NCBI GenBank assembly: GCA_965203685.1
Contig: OZ241908.1
Coordinates: 5,146,001 to 5,210,000, forward strand
Source: VXYL01 sp965203685
GTDB lineage: Bacteria; Pseudomonadota; Gammaproteobacteria; Pseudomonadales; Azotimanducaceae
Length of the DNA stretch: 64,000 nucleotides
Direction of reading: 5' to 3'
Shown piece after piece: positions 44,906-54,718 of the stretch (the first letter of the stretch is position 1; each line of letters opens with the position of its first letter). Under the pieces are notes generated by a model. The model saw only the letters and a list, made by a program, of their open reading frames with translations. It was not told the origin of the DNA and did no database searches. Position numbers and translations under genes: made by a program.

Positions 44906-47520
44906 CACCGGCCCGGCACCGTCACGGAAACGGCATCGGTCGCGACGGGTACGATGCGGGGTTCCCCTTCGACCAGCCGGGAACCTGCCGTGACGACACA
45001 CCTTCCCGGCATGGTTGCGGCGGCGGCTTGCACACGCAGCGCGAGGCTGGTGGCGGGCGGCGGCAGCGTGTAGGACTCGGCCCGCGACACGTCCACGCCG
45101 TAACCCAAGTCGGCCAAGCTCTGGATCGTGATGGCGCTCAGTGGCTGCGCCTGGCCGACGGTGAGGATCGGCGTCATCAGTTCGTGGCCGAGCACCGACT
45201 CCCGCCAGTGACCGTTCGCGCGTCCGGCACCGCCGACGTTGGCCACCGGGACCTTGCCGCTCGCATACGCGGATCCACCGGCCGCGTCGAACGCCGCCAC
45301 GGCGAGTGGACCCACGAAATGCGTGTCCGGCGGCGGCCGAATTTCCTGCTCGAAACGATCGAGAGATGGGTTGCGCAACAGGCTGAACGCGTGCCAGCGA
45401 ACTCCGAAGCCGAGAGCGTGGCCCACCTCGTGCACGATCAACTGACGCGTGAGCGTCGATGAGGCGCCGTCGAGATCGTCCGTATCAATGGTGATGTTGG
45501 CAACGACGGGCAGACCGGAGGCCAGGCGACGGTAGCACGGGCCCGCGTTGGCCAAGGTACCGCCAACGCCGTCGATCGAATCCAGCCTTACGAAGATGCG
45601 CAGGTCGTCCACGACGTCGCTGACCTCGGGTTGGCCGGGGAGACAGGTGTCGGCGGGTATTGGCGCGGTCGCGAAATCGACGTCCGGGAGGCTCGCCGTC
45701 ACGATGCTCTCCCAAGTGTCCACCGCCGATTCCACGGCACTCTGAAGGCTCGCCGAAGGGGTGCCCACGATCACAGCGTCGATGTCGAACCGGCTAGAGC
45801 CCGGCGACGTCGCGACCGCGGCCCGGGACCAGCCCGCGCTGACGGAGTCGGCGCACGATGGGCCGAGGTAGCGGTAGACGACCTCGTAGGTCACGCCGGG
45901 CTCGACGAACGACTCGATGGAGACATCGACAGAGACGCTGAGATCGGCAGAGACGCCGGTGGTGTTGTGGGCGGTAAAACAGAACCTGCCCCAGGCGCCC
46001 ACGGGCGCCGCCTGGCGCACCCGTCCCGCGTAGGCACGCCGCTCGTCCAGAGCGAACGTGTCCGTGAACGCAACCGTCAGGCTGTCTCCCATGGCGTCGA
46101 AGGAGGCCGTCGGGTCCGAGCGGACGGGTGCCTCGACGACAACGGTGAACGTTGCCGTTGCCGTCTGTCCCATTGGGTCGTGAGCCGTCACGGCAATGGT
46201 CGCCTGGCCAGCGGCGATTGGGCGCACGACGACGTGCCCTTCTACCGCCACCGTCGCCACCGATGTATTCCGCGATTGCGCTTCGAGCCAGTAAAAGTCG
46301 CCGTCCGGGTCTCTGAACGACCCGTACACGTCGAAGCGTTCCGCGGCCCCGCCCGCGGTCAACGTCGTCGTGCCGGGCAGTCGTTCCGCTAGCACCTCGG
46401 GCGCCCTGTTGGGGGGCGGCGTCCTCGTCGTCGTTCCCACGCCCGATTCGGACCATGGACCCGTACCCTCGGCGTTCGTCGCACGCACGCGGAACTGGTA
46501 ACGCGAGTGGGACTCGAGGCCCGTGATTCGCGCGGTCGTGGCCCGGCCATCGTGCCCGGCATCCTGGAAGTCGTCCTCCCGAGCCCGGTACTCGACGTCG
46601 TAGTCGTCGATCCGTGGACCGGTGTTTCCCGGCTCCTCCCAGGCGATCGTCAGGCTAGTTGGGGTCACAGATCCCACCCTGGGTGGTGCCGGTGCCTCCG
46701 GCGGCTCGTCGACATCGGTGACCAATACCGTCAGCGCGATGCTTGCCACGTCTTCGCCCACGGCCGCCTCCATGGTGAGTTCATAGCGCGGTCGGACCTC
46801 ATGGTCATAGACGACGCCGTCGCGGGTATTGACCTGGCCAGTCGAGGCGTCGACAAGAAAAGCGGCCGCATCAGGGCCACGCAGGGCGTAGGTCAGGGCA
46901 CGGCGACCCGCTGTGGCCTTCACCGGTTCGCCGACGGGCAAACCGGCCAACGTGTTTTCCGGTACGTCCCGAGTTGCACTCTCGCCCTCCGCGAACCGCG
47001 GTCGCGCGAGGAGCGTCGTCCCGGTGGCTGGCAACGACCAGTCACCCGTACCGAACTCGTTCTCGGCCCGCACGCGGATCTCGTACGTGGTGACCTCGAC
47101 GAGGCCACTGATCATGGCTCTCGGCGAGTCGCCGTCATGCGGCCATGCGACGTAGTCCCCGTCGGCAGCCGCGCGGTATTGGACATCGTAGCCGGTGGTC
47201 GGGAACGGTCCGTCGTCGGGCGGCGCTGCCCAGGTCGCGGTGAGGCCGTCCCCGGTGGCTTCCAGGATCACCGGCGGCGCAGGGCGCCCGGGCGGAGCAC
47301 GCCACCAAGGCCGTCTGGACAACCACCAGAGGAGGCCCGAGACATCCGGCTCCGACTGCTCCTCGGCGCAACGCGCTGTCGCGTAGGGCTCCGCGCTGCC
47401 GGGAGGCGGTTCGGTGCCGAACGCGGTGCCCGCAAGCACGCAGGCAAGCCAAATCAGGGTCGATGGTCGGTGAAGCAAGCTCCCCGCGAAGCCCGCCCTG
47501 TTGCGCCGGGTTGCGCACAT
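44905..47520 (-). CDS. Secreted leishmanolysin-like metalloprotease with fibronectin III and cadherin domains
   Basis: This 871-residue extracellular protein has a signal region around residues 20-36. Next come fibronectin III domain 1 (about 80-170), a cadherin-like domain (about 175-268, DHEVRPRYELTMEA), fibronectin III domain 2 (about 275-365), a BIG2-like Ig domain (about 375-470), and a C-terminal zinc protease. HEVGH is at 697-701. The metzincin position +10 is not His, but GHW-RE with H771 and the Met-turn HELMTP (M782) fits leishmanolysin (M8), whose third ligand is distant. The protease appears catalytically intact. The coupled downstream gene is unknown. Confidence 0.82.
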   Translation of the reverse strand: MCATRRNRAGFAGSLLHRPSTLIWLACVLAGTAFGTEPPPGSAEPYATARCAEEQSEPDVSGLLWWLSRRPWWRAPPGRPAPPVILEATGDGLTATWAAPPDDGPFPTTGYDVQYRAAADGDYVAWPHDGDSPRAMISGLVEVTTYEIRVRAENEFGTGDWSLPATGTTLLARPRFAEGESATRDVPENTLAGLPVGEPVKATAGRRALTYALRGPDAAAFLVDASTGQVNTRDGVVYDHEVRPRYELTMEAAVGEDVASIALTVLVTDVDEPPEAPAPPRVGSVTPTSLTIAWEEPGNTGPRIDDYDVEYRAREDDFQDAGHDGRATTARITGLESHSRYQFRVRATNAEGTGPWSESGVGTTTRTPPPNRAPEVLAERLPGTTTLTAGGAAERFDVYGSFRDPDGDFYWLEAQSRNTSVATVAVEGHVVVRPIAAGQATIAVTAHDPMGQTATATFTVVVEAPVRSDPTASFDAMGDSLTVAFTDTFALDERRAYAGRVRQAAPVGAWGRFCFTAHNTTGVSADLSVSVDVSIESFVEPGVTYEVVYRYLGPSCADSVSAGWSRAAVATSPGSSRFDIDAVIVGTPSASLQSAVESAVDTWESIVTASLPDVDFATAPIPADTCLPGQPEVSDVVDDLRIFVRLDSIDGVGGTLANAGPCYRRLASGLPVVANITIDTDDLDGASSTLTRQLIVHEVGHALGFGVRWHAFSLLRNPSLDRFEQEIRPPPDTHFVGPLAVAAFDAAGGSAYASGKVPVANVGGAGRANGHWRESVLGHELMTPILTVGQAQPLSAITIQSLADLGYGVDVSRAESYTLPPPATSLALRVQAAAATMPGRCVVTAGSRLVEGEPRIVPVATDAVSVTVPGR

Positions 47521-47608
47521 GTTGACGACTGCTGCAGTTCGACGCAGCTAGGTATTGTAAGTTGGCGGCGAGCTACGCCCAATCGGGGCGGACCGAGCAG
47601 GCACGAAC

Positions 47609-48715
47609 ATGACATCACCCCTCGACGCGCACAAGGCAGGCATGCCCGGTCCAGACGACGTGGATCAGAACCGCCAGCAGCGCACGGATGCAGCCTTGGC
47701 ACGGCGCTTCGAGGCGTTCGCCGAGGTCGAATGCGCCGCGTCGGGTTCCGGGATGAGCGTGGACTCGCCGACCTACGCCGTCCTCTCGCGGTACGTCGCC
47801 AAGCGCGACGACCTGCTCGCGTTGGCGCGCGAATGCCGCACGGGGCAGCCGATCCCGAACTTACTGTTCGCCGCCGTCAAGCGGATCGTCCAAGAAGCGC
47901 CCCAGTCCGCGCTTGCGGTGCACTACGAGCACGCTGCAAGGGGTGTTCGCCCCGCGTCGTCACTGCCGAGCGCCTTCGCGAGCTTCTGCGACGAACACCG
48001 AGCCCGGATCCTGGCCCTGGTCGAGCGCCGCAACGTCCAGACCAACGAGGTCGGCCGCTGCTCGCACCTGATGCCGGCGTTCGGCATGGTGGCGCAAGCG
48101 GCGCGACAACCCCTCGCGCTGATCGACGTCGGTGCCGGGGCTGGGTTGAACCTCCTCTGGGATCGATTCGACTATCGCTACTCCGACGGGTCCGCATTCG
48201 GAACCGGCCAGTCGCCGGTGCGAGTCGTCTGTGAGAGCCGTGGCACGATGCCGGACCTGCCGCGCCGGTTCCCGGACGTTACCCATCGCGTCGGCATCGA
48301 TCTCAACCCGATCGACCTTGCAGACAACGAGCAATATCGCTGGCTACAGGCGCTGATCTGGCCAGACCACGCTGATCGCGCGGCACTCCTCGCCAACGCC
48401 CGCCGGATTTGGCTGCAGGACACGCCACGCGTCGAAGCCGGCGACGCCGTGGAGGGGTTGCCCGAGCTGATCGGGGCGGCCCCGACGGATGCGGCGCTGT
48501 GCGTCCTCCACGGCCACGTCCTCAACCAGTTCCCGGTCTCCGCTCGGGCCGCGTTCTCGGCGCTGCTTCGATCCACGTCACGGCAACGGCCCGTGTACCA
48601 CGTTGCGTCGGAAGGCGAGCGGTTAGACGTGACGCGGATCGTCAATGGCCGCTCGCAGACCTTGCTGTCCGTACTACGGAGCGCTCACGGGCGTTGGGTG
48701 GACTGGTCCAGTTAG
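47609..48715 (+). CDS. DUF2332 domain protein
   Basis: This 368-residue protein matches the DUF2332 pattern: RFEAFAEVECAASGSGMSVDSP at the start, SEVGRC-like TNEVGRCSHLMPAF, and the methyltransferase-like glycine motif LIDVGAGAGLNLLWDRFDYRY, followed by GIDLNPIDLADNEQYRWLQALIWP. The Rossmann-like motif suggests SAM or nucleotide binding, but no activity is known. GAGCAGG precedes the ATG. It diverges from the metalloprotease gene; the spacer 47521-47608 should hold promoters. Confidence 0.85.
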   Translation: MTSPLDAHKAGMPGPDDVDQNRQQRTDAALARRFEAFAEVECAASGSGMSVDSPTYAVLSRYVAKRDDLLALARECRTGQPIPNLLFAAVKRIVQEAPQSALAVHYEHAARGVRPASSLPSAFASFCDEHRARILALVERRNVQTNEVGRCSHLMPAFGMVAQAARQPLALIDVGAGAGLNLLWDRFDYRYSDGSAFGTGQSPVRVVCESRGTMPDLPRRFPDVTHRVGIDLNPIDLADNEQYRWLQALIWPDHADRAALLANARRIWLQDTPRVEAGDAVEGLPELIGAAPTDAALCVLHGHVLNQFPVSARAAFSALLRSTSRQRPVYHVASEGERLDVTRIVNGRSQTLLSVLRSAHGRWVDWSS

Positions 48716-48772
48716 CAAACCGTCACCGACGGAACATGGCATGATCCGCGGCTTTGACCGGGGACCCAAATC

Positions 48773-49534
48773 GTGGAACTACGCCCGAACCGCATCCGTC
48801 GCAAACTCGAGGCCGGCGAGCCAGCGTTCGTCATCGGCGGGTTCACCCACGCCGACGACATCGACGCCTTCGGTCCCATCGGCTTCGACGGCGTGTGGCT
48901 CGAAGGCGAGCACGGCGGTGTCGACGCCGCCGATCTCGGCAACCTGACCCGTGCCTGCGACATCTGGGGCATGACATCGGTCGTTCGCGTCAACCGCAAC
49001 GAGCAGGGCCTCATCTATCGCACGCTCGACCGCGGCGCGCAGGCGATCGTCGTGCCCCATGTGGATACGCGCGCGGACGCGGAAAGCCTAGTCGCCGGCG
49101 GCAAGTTCCCACCCCTCGGCAAGCGCGGCCTGTTCACCAGCCGCCAGGGGTACGGCGTCGGCGACTACCTAGCGCGCGCCAACGATGAGACGTTGCTGAT
49201 CGCACTGATCGAGGACATCGAGGCGTGGCGCAACCTCGACGAGATTCTCGAGGTGGACGGCATCGGCGTCTTCTTCGTCGCGCCCTCGGACTTCGCGGCA
49301 TCGATGGGACACATCGGGGACGCGGGGCATCCTGATGTGCAAGAGAAGATCGAGGACGCGCTCAAGCGGATCGTCGCCGCAGGGCGGACGGCCGGGACAC
49401 TGGCGATGGACAACAACGTTCGCCACTTCGCCGAGATCGGCGTGCGGTTCTTCTTCACGGTCACCGCGCCCTGGGTTGCCGCCGGCGCGAACGCATTCAA
49501 GGCGAGTGCGTTCGAAGGTCTCGGCCCAGCGTAG
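48773..49534 (+). CDS. HpcH/HpaI-family aldolase
   Basis: This class II pyruvate aldolase of 253 residues has the TIM-barrel signatures GFDGVWLEGEHGGVD (metal and substrate region), QAIVVPHVDT and IGVFFVAPSDFAASMG. The family makes or splits hydroxy-oxoacids such as 4-hydroxy-2-oxoheptanedioate using a divalent metal. The start is GTG at 48773 after GGGGACCC. It ends 17 nt before the antitoxin-like gene. No aromatic-degradation partners are next to it, so its substrate is open. Confidence 0.9.
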   Translation: MELRPNRIRRKLEAGEPAFVIGGFTHADDIDAFGPIGFDGVWLEGEHGGVDAADLGNLTRACDIWGMTSVVRVNRNEQGLIYRTLDRGAQAIVVPHVDTRADAESLVAGGKFPPLGKRGLFTSRQGYGVGDYLARANDETLLIALIEDIEAWRNLDEILEVDGIGVFFVAPSDFAASMGHIGDAGHPDVQEKIEDALKRIVAAGRTAGTLAMDNNVRHFAEIGVRFFFTVTAPWVAAGANAFKASAFEGLGPA

Positions 49535-49551
49535 CCCGCCAGACTTCGCCC

Positions 49552-49797
49552 ATGCGCACAACGCTGAACATAGACGACGATGTTCTCCACACAGCGAAAG
49601 AGCTGGCTCGCCGCGAACGCAAAACGGTAGGTCAGTGCGTCTCGGAACTCACGCGGGAGGCACTGGGACGGCGAGCCATCGATGCAAGCCAGTGCTGCAC
49701 GGGCCGCGACCGTTACGGTTTCCAGCCGATCCGTGTCGGCGGCAAGGTGGTGACAGACGAACTTGTCACTGAACTCAGAGACGAACTCGGCGTATAG
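49552..49797 (+). CDS. Orphan antitoxin-like protein (VapB type)
   Basis: This 81-residue protein starts MRTTLNIDDDVLHTAKELAR, a ribbon-helix-helix strand and helix, and continues with KTVGQCVSELTREALGRR, a VapB-type pattern. Its tail (GFQPIRVGGKVVTDELVTEL) is typical of VapB proteins. No vapC follows: the next gene is a sulfatase beginning 35 nt after its stop. It may be a solitary regulator or the relic of a broken module. Confidence 0.75.
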   Translation: MRTTLNIDDDVLHTAKELARRERKTVGQCVSELTREALGRRAIDASQCCTGRDRYGFQPIRVGGKVVTDELVTELRDELGV

Positions 49798-49831
49798 CCC
49801 CTGCCGACTCGCCATTGATGGTCTACGCAAA

Positions 49832-51295
49832 GTGACACGATTCTTCAAGCAACCGCTTCTCGCCGGCGTGCTCGCGCTCCTCGCCACCGCAAGCTTCGCC
49901 GCGCCGAACGTCCTGTGGATCCACGTGGAGGACCAGCATCCGTGGTACGGAGCGTACGGCGAGACCAAGGTCGCGACGCCCAACATCGATGCGCTTGCGC
50001 GCGAAGGCGTGGTCTTCGAGCGGGCCTACACGGCGGTGCCGGTGTGCAGCCCTTCGCGCTCCGCCAACATTACCGGCGTCTACCCGATTCGCGCCGGCAC
50101 CCACGACCATCGCTCAGGGCGCGTGCCCGGGTATCAGATCGAGCTTCCGGCGGGCATGTTGACGGTGCCCGAACTGTTCCGGCAGCACGGTTACGCGACC
50201 TTCAACAACGGCAAGGACGACTACAACTTCACCTACGACCGCAGCGCGCTGTACTCGATCGGCACCAGCCGTCGGAACGAGGCGGGGTGGAAGGGCGAAC
50301 GTGGCGACGGCGACTGGCGGGACGTCCCCGAGGGCGTCCCGTTCTTCGGCCAGATCGGCACGCTTGGCGGCAAGGCGGTGGTGGCGGGGGTCGAGGCGGC
50401 GCTCGCGGCGGCGGGCGTGCAGGCCGTCGATCCGGCCAGCGTCACCGTTCCGCCGCAATACCCGGACCTCCCGGGACTGCGCGACGCCGTCGCGGCCCAT
50501 CTCGACACCATGGTCGACACCGACAACCGGGTCGGCGAGATCATGGCCCGCCTGAAGGCCGACGGCCTCTGGGAAAGCACCGTCGTGGTGTTGTTCAGCG
50601 ATCACGGCTCCAACCTGCCCCGCAGCAAGGAGTTTTGCTACGACGAAGGTCTCAAGGTGCCGCTGATCATCGCGGCACCCGGGCTGCCAGACGTCGTGCG
50701 ACCCGGAACGCGGCGAGACGACCTCGTGAGCCTGATGGACATCGCCGCGACCTCCCTCGCGTTGGCTGGCATCGCCGTACCGGAGACCATGGACTCGCGA
50801 GACGTCTTCGATTCGGACTACCGGCGAGAGTACGTCTTCTCCTCGCAGGACCGCATGTCCAACACCATCGATCGAGTACGCTCGGTCATGGGGCCGCGCT
50901 TCCACTACATTCGCAACTTCCTCACCGACCGGCCGCTCTACCAGTTCGGCTACCGCGAGATGGGCGCGCTTCGACAGCCCGACCACTATCTCAACACCAT
51001 GCGACGCATGTACGAGAGCGGCACGCTCACCGCGGCGCAAGCGCTCCCGTACGGCCAGCGTCCGGAAGAGGAACTCTACGACCTTGCCAGCGACCCGGAC
51101 GAGTTGGTGAACCTTGCCGGGAATCCCGCCCATCGGGGGACGCTCGATGAAATGCGGGACGCGCTCGCCGGTTGGATCGAGGCGACGGGCGACCGAGGGC
51201 AGAAGCCACGCTCGGCAGCCGCCATGCGCGAGGTGACCGAACGCTTCCCCGAGGACTGGCTCAGAGGACCGGAGTTCCAGAACGCGCGCCGGTAG
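49832..51295 (+). CDS. Secreted type I sulfatase (sulfamidase-like)
   Basis: This second FGly sulfatase has a signal peptide (MTRFFKQPLLAGVLALLATASFA) before the catalytic domain PNVLWIHVEDQHP. The formylglycine site is C72-S-P-S-R (VCSPSRSANITG) and the late metal motif VVLFSDHGSNLPR is present. The C-terminal TYDLASDPDEL-like stretch (ELYDLASDPDELVNLAGNP) matches heparan-N-sulfatase-type S1 enzymes. The GTG at 49832 is inferred from the signal peptide; the frame is open to 49763, overlapping the antitoxin gene. It is convergent with the TonB-dependent receptor. Confidence 0.88.
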   Translation: MTRFFKQPLLAGVLALLATASFAAPNVLWIHVEDQHPWYGAYGETKVATPNIDALAREGVVFERAYTAVPVCSPSRSANITGVYPIRAGTHDHRSGRVPGYQIELPAGMLTVPELFRQHGYATFNNGKDDYNFTYDRSALYSIGTSRRNEAGWKGERGDGDWRDVPEGVPFFGQIGTLGGKAVVAGVEAALAAAGVQAVDPASVTVPPQYPDLPGLRDAVAAHLDTMVDTDNRVGEIMARLKADGLWESTVVVLFSDHGSNLPRSKEFCYDEGLKVPLIIAAPGLPDVVRPGTRRDDLVSLMDIAATSLALAGIAVPETMDSRDVFDSDYRREYVFSSQDRMSNTIDRVRSVMGPRFHYIRNFLTDRPLYQFGYREMGALRQPDHYLNTMRRMYESGTLTAAQALPYGQRPEEELYDLASDPDELVNLAGNPAHRGTLDEMRDALAGWIEATGDRGQKPRSAAAMREVTERFPEDWLRGPEFQNARR

Positions 51296-51313
51296 CGGTC
51301 GAAGCAGGACCGC

Positions 51314-53845
51314 CTACCGGCCGATCCCGAAACTCACTCGGAAGTAAGCGAACCGTCCTGCCAAACCGAACGGCGTATCGGTGGGATAGCGGATTCCCCA
51401 CAGCACGTTCGACAAGTGCGTCTTCGGCAATTCGGTCGGCAGTTCGTCGAACAGGTTGTTGACGCCCACCGCGCCCCGGAAACTGCGGCCCTCGAAGCGG
51501 GCTTCCAAGTCCACCGTCTGTGCCCCGTCCACCGCGATCTCGCCGGTGTCCAGCGGATGCTGCACCGTGTCGCCAAAGTGGTTCACGCGCAACAGCGCAC
51601 CCCAGTCGCCGCGCTGCCAGTCGGCGGCGACGTTGGCCTGGCTCTGCGGTTGGCCGCGCTCCAGGACGGCAGCGCCCCAGCCACCGTAGTAGTCGCCGAA
51701 ACTCAAGCCCGCCGGCGCCCGCGCCGGCAGGTTGCGGCCCGTGATCTCGGTCTCGTTGACGTGCCCGTTGGCGGAGAGCCACAGGTAGCCGCCGGCGAAG
51801 GCCGTCCCCCAACGGGCCGCCACGTCGAAGCCCTGGGTGCTGGTGTCGACGCCGTTGAAGAAGAACGCGGCCGTGGCAACCTGCAAGGCGTCGCATGCCG
51901 GGATCCCCGCGCAGCCCAAGCCCTGGGAACGCACCACGCGGTCGTCGACTTGCGTGCGGTAGAAGTCCACCGACAGCCGCGCCCGGTCGTCCGCAGAGCG
52001 CAACACCACGCCGGCGCTCAAGTTGCGCGATGTCTCGTGCTCGAGCGCATCGATCCCGAAGGCGCGCGAGATCGGGTGTCCCTCGTTGGCGGAGAACGTC
52101 GTGGTCAGCCCTTGTTCGCTGCCCACGAAAAGGATCGAGTTGAAACGCCGCTGCGACAAGCTGGGCGCACGGAACCCGGTCGACATGGCGCCGCGCAAGG
52201 CCACGGTATCGGAGACCTCGATCCGTGCCGTCAACTTGCCCGTCGCCTGCCCGCCGGCGTCGCTGTAGTTCTCCGCCCGGATCGCCGCGCCCAGGCTGAG
52301 CGCATCGGTCGGCGCGCCTTCGAGGTCCAGGTAGCCGGCGAAGCTGTCCCGGTCGCCGACGCTCAACACGGCGTTTCGGGGGCCGTACCCGGGATAACCC
52401 TGGAACCCGCAGGCTGCGACCGTACCGTCGATCGGCATACCGTCCGGGCCGACGGCGAAGGCGCGGAAATCCTGACGATGCGGCAACCCGCACGACCACG
52501 CCGCCGTGTCCCCCGCGACCTGCTGGTAGTTCTCGCTCCGGCGCTCGAGGCCCGCAGCCAACGCCGATAGCGTGCCGTCGAACGCGCGCCGCACGTCCAC
52601 GTTGAAGGTCAACTGGTCGAACTCGATGCTGCCGCTGTGGCCTGCGGTCGGCCCCGCGTTGGCAACGATCTGCGCGATGCTCGCGCCTGGGTTGTCGGCG
52701 AGGTACTGGGCGCCGATGGACGCGTTGATCGAATCCGAGACGGAGAAGTCGAAGGTATTCGTCCCGTAGTTGACACTGACATCGACGTCCCACGCGCCAA
52801 TAGGGTTTCGCCAGCCCACCGCCACGGACTGATCGTCGATCTCGGACTCCTCGTAAGGCAGGAAGCCGTTCGGATAGACCGGGTGGGTGTTGCGTTCGTG
52901 GAAGGTGATGAAGTTCGGCAGCACGAAGTCCCAGGTCTCGTCGCCCGTCCGGATGCCATCCCAGTAGTTGTAGCGGAACCTATACGCACCGCTCGAGCGC
53001 CCCTCGCGGCTGGACAGCCCGCCGAAGGCGTAGAGTTCCGCCGCGTCACCGACCGGCAACGCCGCGTTGAAGAACAGCGACCGACCGTCGTGCGACGGGG
53101 AACTGTGGGTGATGAGTTCATCCTGGTAGCGGGGATCCAAGCCGCCGTTGCCGCCGTTGCGCTCGATTGCCTCGCTGTCGTACCACTCCGCCGTCACATT
53201 GAGGAAGCCGTCGCCGGCCAGCGCGATGCCGCCATTGAAGGTCGCGCCGAGCCGTCCGCCTTCGGCATCGCCCGTGCGGCCGCCGTGGATGGTGACTTCG
53301 CCACCGGTCGTTTCCTTGAGGGCCACGTTGATGACGCCCGCGATGGCGTCCGATCCGTACTGCGCAGCCGCACCGTCACGAAGCACCTCGACGCGGGACA
53401 CAGCCGCCGAGGGAATGGCGCGCAAGTCCGTGCCGCCGGTACCGTAGCCGATCACGCCGTCGAGGACGCGCAGCCACGCCATGCTGTGCCGGCGCTTGCC
53501 GTTGACTAGCACCAGCGTCTGGTCGGGTGCCAGGCCGCGCAGCGTGGCGGCGTTCAGGAGTGCGCCGTCGCCCACGGACAACCGGGTGTAGTTGAAGGAC
53601 GGCGCGAGCTTGGTCAGCGCCGCGCCTAGGTCCAGTTCGCCGGTGCGTTCCACGTCCAAGCCGTGGTGCAGATCCACGGGGACTGGCAACTCGTCGGCGC
53701 GGCTTTCGATGCGCGCCCGACTGCCGATGACGACCACCTCCTCGATGGAGCGGAGATCCGCCCGGGTGGATTCCTGCTCGTCGGCGACGGTGGACACTGC
53801 AAGCGTCGCCAGCGCGACCTTGACAACCAGACGAAGCGACAACAT
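51314..53845 (-). CDS. TonB-dependent outer-membrane receptor
   Basis: This 843-residue outer-membrane transporter has a signal peptide (MLSLRLVVKVALATLAVSTVA) and a TonB-box-like SIEEVVVIGSR. The plug domain spans about residues 40-165 (LRGLAPDQTLVLVNGKRRHS; VEVLRDGAAAQYGSDAIAGV) and a 22-strand-type barrel ends YFRVSFGIGR. The GAGGGAG site fits ATG 53845, with 53851 as alternative. The ligand is unknown; a metal complex, vitamin or glycan is possible. The nearby secreted sulfatase makes a sulfated glycan a reasonable guess. It diverges from the Sel1-like gene. Confidence 0.93.
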   Translation of the reverse strand: MLSLRLVVKVALATLAVSTVADEQESTRADLRSIEEVVVIGSRARIESRADELPVPVDLHHGLDVERTGELDLGAALTKLAPSFNYTRLSVGDGALLNAATLRGLAPDQTLVLVNGKRRHSMAWLRVLDGVIGYGTGGTDLRAIPSAAVSRVEVLRDGAAAQYGSDAIAGVINVALKETTGGEVTIHGGRTGDAEGGRLGATFNGGIALAGDGFLNVTAEWYDSEAIERNGGNGGLDPRYQDELITHSSPSHDGRSLFFNAALPVGDAAELYAFGGLSSREGRSSGAYRFRYNYWDGIRTGDETWDFVLPNFITFHERNTHPVYPNGFLPYEESEIDDQSVAVGWRNPIGAWDVDVSVNYGTNTFDFSVSDSINASIGAQYLADNPGASIAQIVANAGPTAGHSGSIEFDQLTFNVDVRRAFDGTLSALAAGLERRSENYQQVAGDTAAWSCGLPHRQDFRAFAVGPDGMPIDGTVAACGFQGYPGYGPRNAVLSVGDRDSFAGYLDLEGAPTDALSLGAAIRAENYSDAGGQATGKLTARIEVSDTVALRGAMSTGFRAPSLSQRRFNSILFVGSEQGLTTTFSANEGHPISRAFGIDALEHETSRNLSAGVVLRSADDRARLSVDFYRTQVDDRVVRSQGLGCAGIPACDALQVATAAFFFNGVDTSTQGFDVAARWGTAFAGGYLWLSANGHVNETEITGRNLPARAPAGLSFGDYYGGWGAAVLERGQPQSQANVAADWQRGDWGALLRVNHFGDTVQHPLDTGEIAVDGAQTVDLEARFEGRSFRGAVGVNNLFDELPTELPKTHLSNVLWGIRYPTDTPFGLAGRFAYFRVSFGIGR

Positions 53846-53976
53846 ACCCATCTCCCTCTTGAGGTCGAGACCGATTGTCGCCCGAAGGTGCCGCACGCTC
53901 AATATCGACCACATGGTCGGCGCCGGGCACCACGCAGCCGTTGGTTCGGTTCGCGCCCTTTGTGTACTGTGCCCCC

Positions 53977-54651
53977 ATGCGCATCGCCCTGGCCATCCCG
54001 GCCTCCCTGGCCCTCCTGATGGCCTCGGCCGCGCTCGACAGTGCGGCCCAGGAGCCCATGGCGGACATCGAGCTCGCGGGCGACATCGACGACGAGATCA
54101 TTGTCACTGCGGAGAAGCCCGAGCGGGGCGAGATGCCGTCGCCCACCTACATCGTGCAGACCTACAGCGTGGTCAATCGCGGCAGCCGGCTGTATCGCGA
54201 GGGCCGGTACAAGGAAGCCCTGCCCTACCTGGTCACGGCCGCGAAGCGCGGCTTCAAGTGGGCCCAGGCCCGCGCCGGCGACATCTACCTCCACGGCCGA
54301 GGCGGTGTCGCGCGCGACATCGAGGCCGGCATCGGTTGGCTAGGCGTCGCTGCCATGCCCGAGACCGATCCCGCCATCCGCAACTATTTTCGCAACGCCA
54401 TGGCCGAGGTACGCCCCGAGCACCTCCTCCACTTCGCGACGATCGTCGCCGACTACCGTCGGCAATGGGGCAGCGACGGGTACCGCGTGACGTGCGAGCG
54501 CGCCCCCAAGATCGACGGCATCCACGGCAGCCAGAGCCTCAGGATGAAACGGCTACGCTGCACATTCATGGACGAGATTCCGCTTTGCCGCACGCCCTAC
54601 GGGGACCCGTCCGGCGGCATGGAGTGGATCTGCGACAAGCCGCGGGAATAG
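53977..54651 (+). CDS. Periplasmic Sel1/TPR-like repeat protein
   Basis: This 224-residue protein has a signal peptide (MRIALAIPASLALLMASAALDSAAQ) followed by Sel1-type repeats (YREGRYKEALPYLVTAAKRG; AQARAGDIYLHGRGGVARDI) and a cysteine-containing C-terminus (VTCERAP, RCTFMDEIPLCRTP, WICDKPRE) that could form disulfides. A scaffold role in the periplasm is inferred. The ATG at 53977 places the signal correctly. It diverges from the TonB-dependent receptor; the spacer 53846-53976 should hold both promoters. Confidence 0.75.
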   Translation: MRIALAIPASLALLMASAALDSAAQEPMADIELAGDIDDEIIVTAEKPERGEMPSPTYIVQTYSVVNRGSRLYREGRYKEALPYLVTAAKRGFKWAQARAGDIYLHGRGGVARDIEAGIGWLGVAAMPETDPAIRNYFRNAMAEVRPEHLLHFATIVADYRRQWGSDGYRVTCERAPKIDGIHGSQSLRMKRLRCTFMDEIPLCRTPYGDPSGGMEWICDKPRE

Positions 54652-54718
54652 CCGCTCAGGTACCGGGTTCGACGTGCCTCGATGCCGTTTCGAGGCGGGG
54701 ATTTCACACGCCAGCGTG

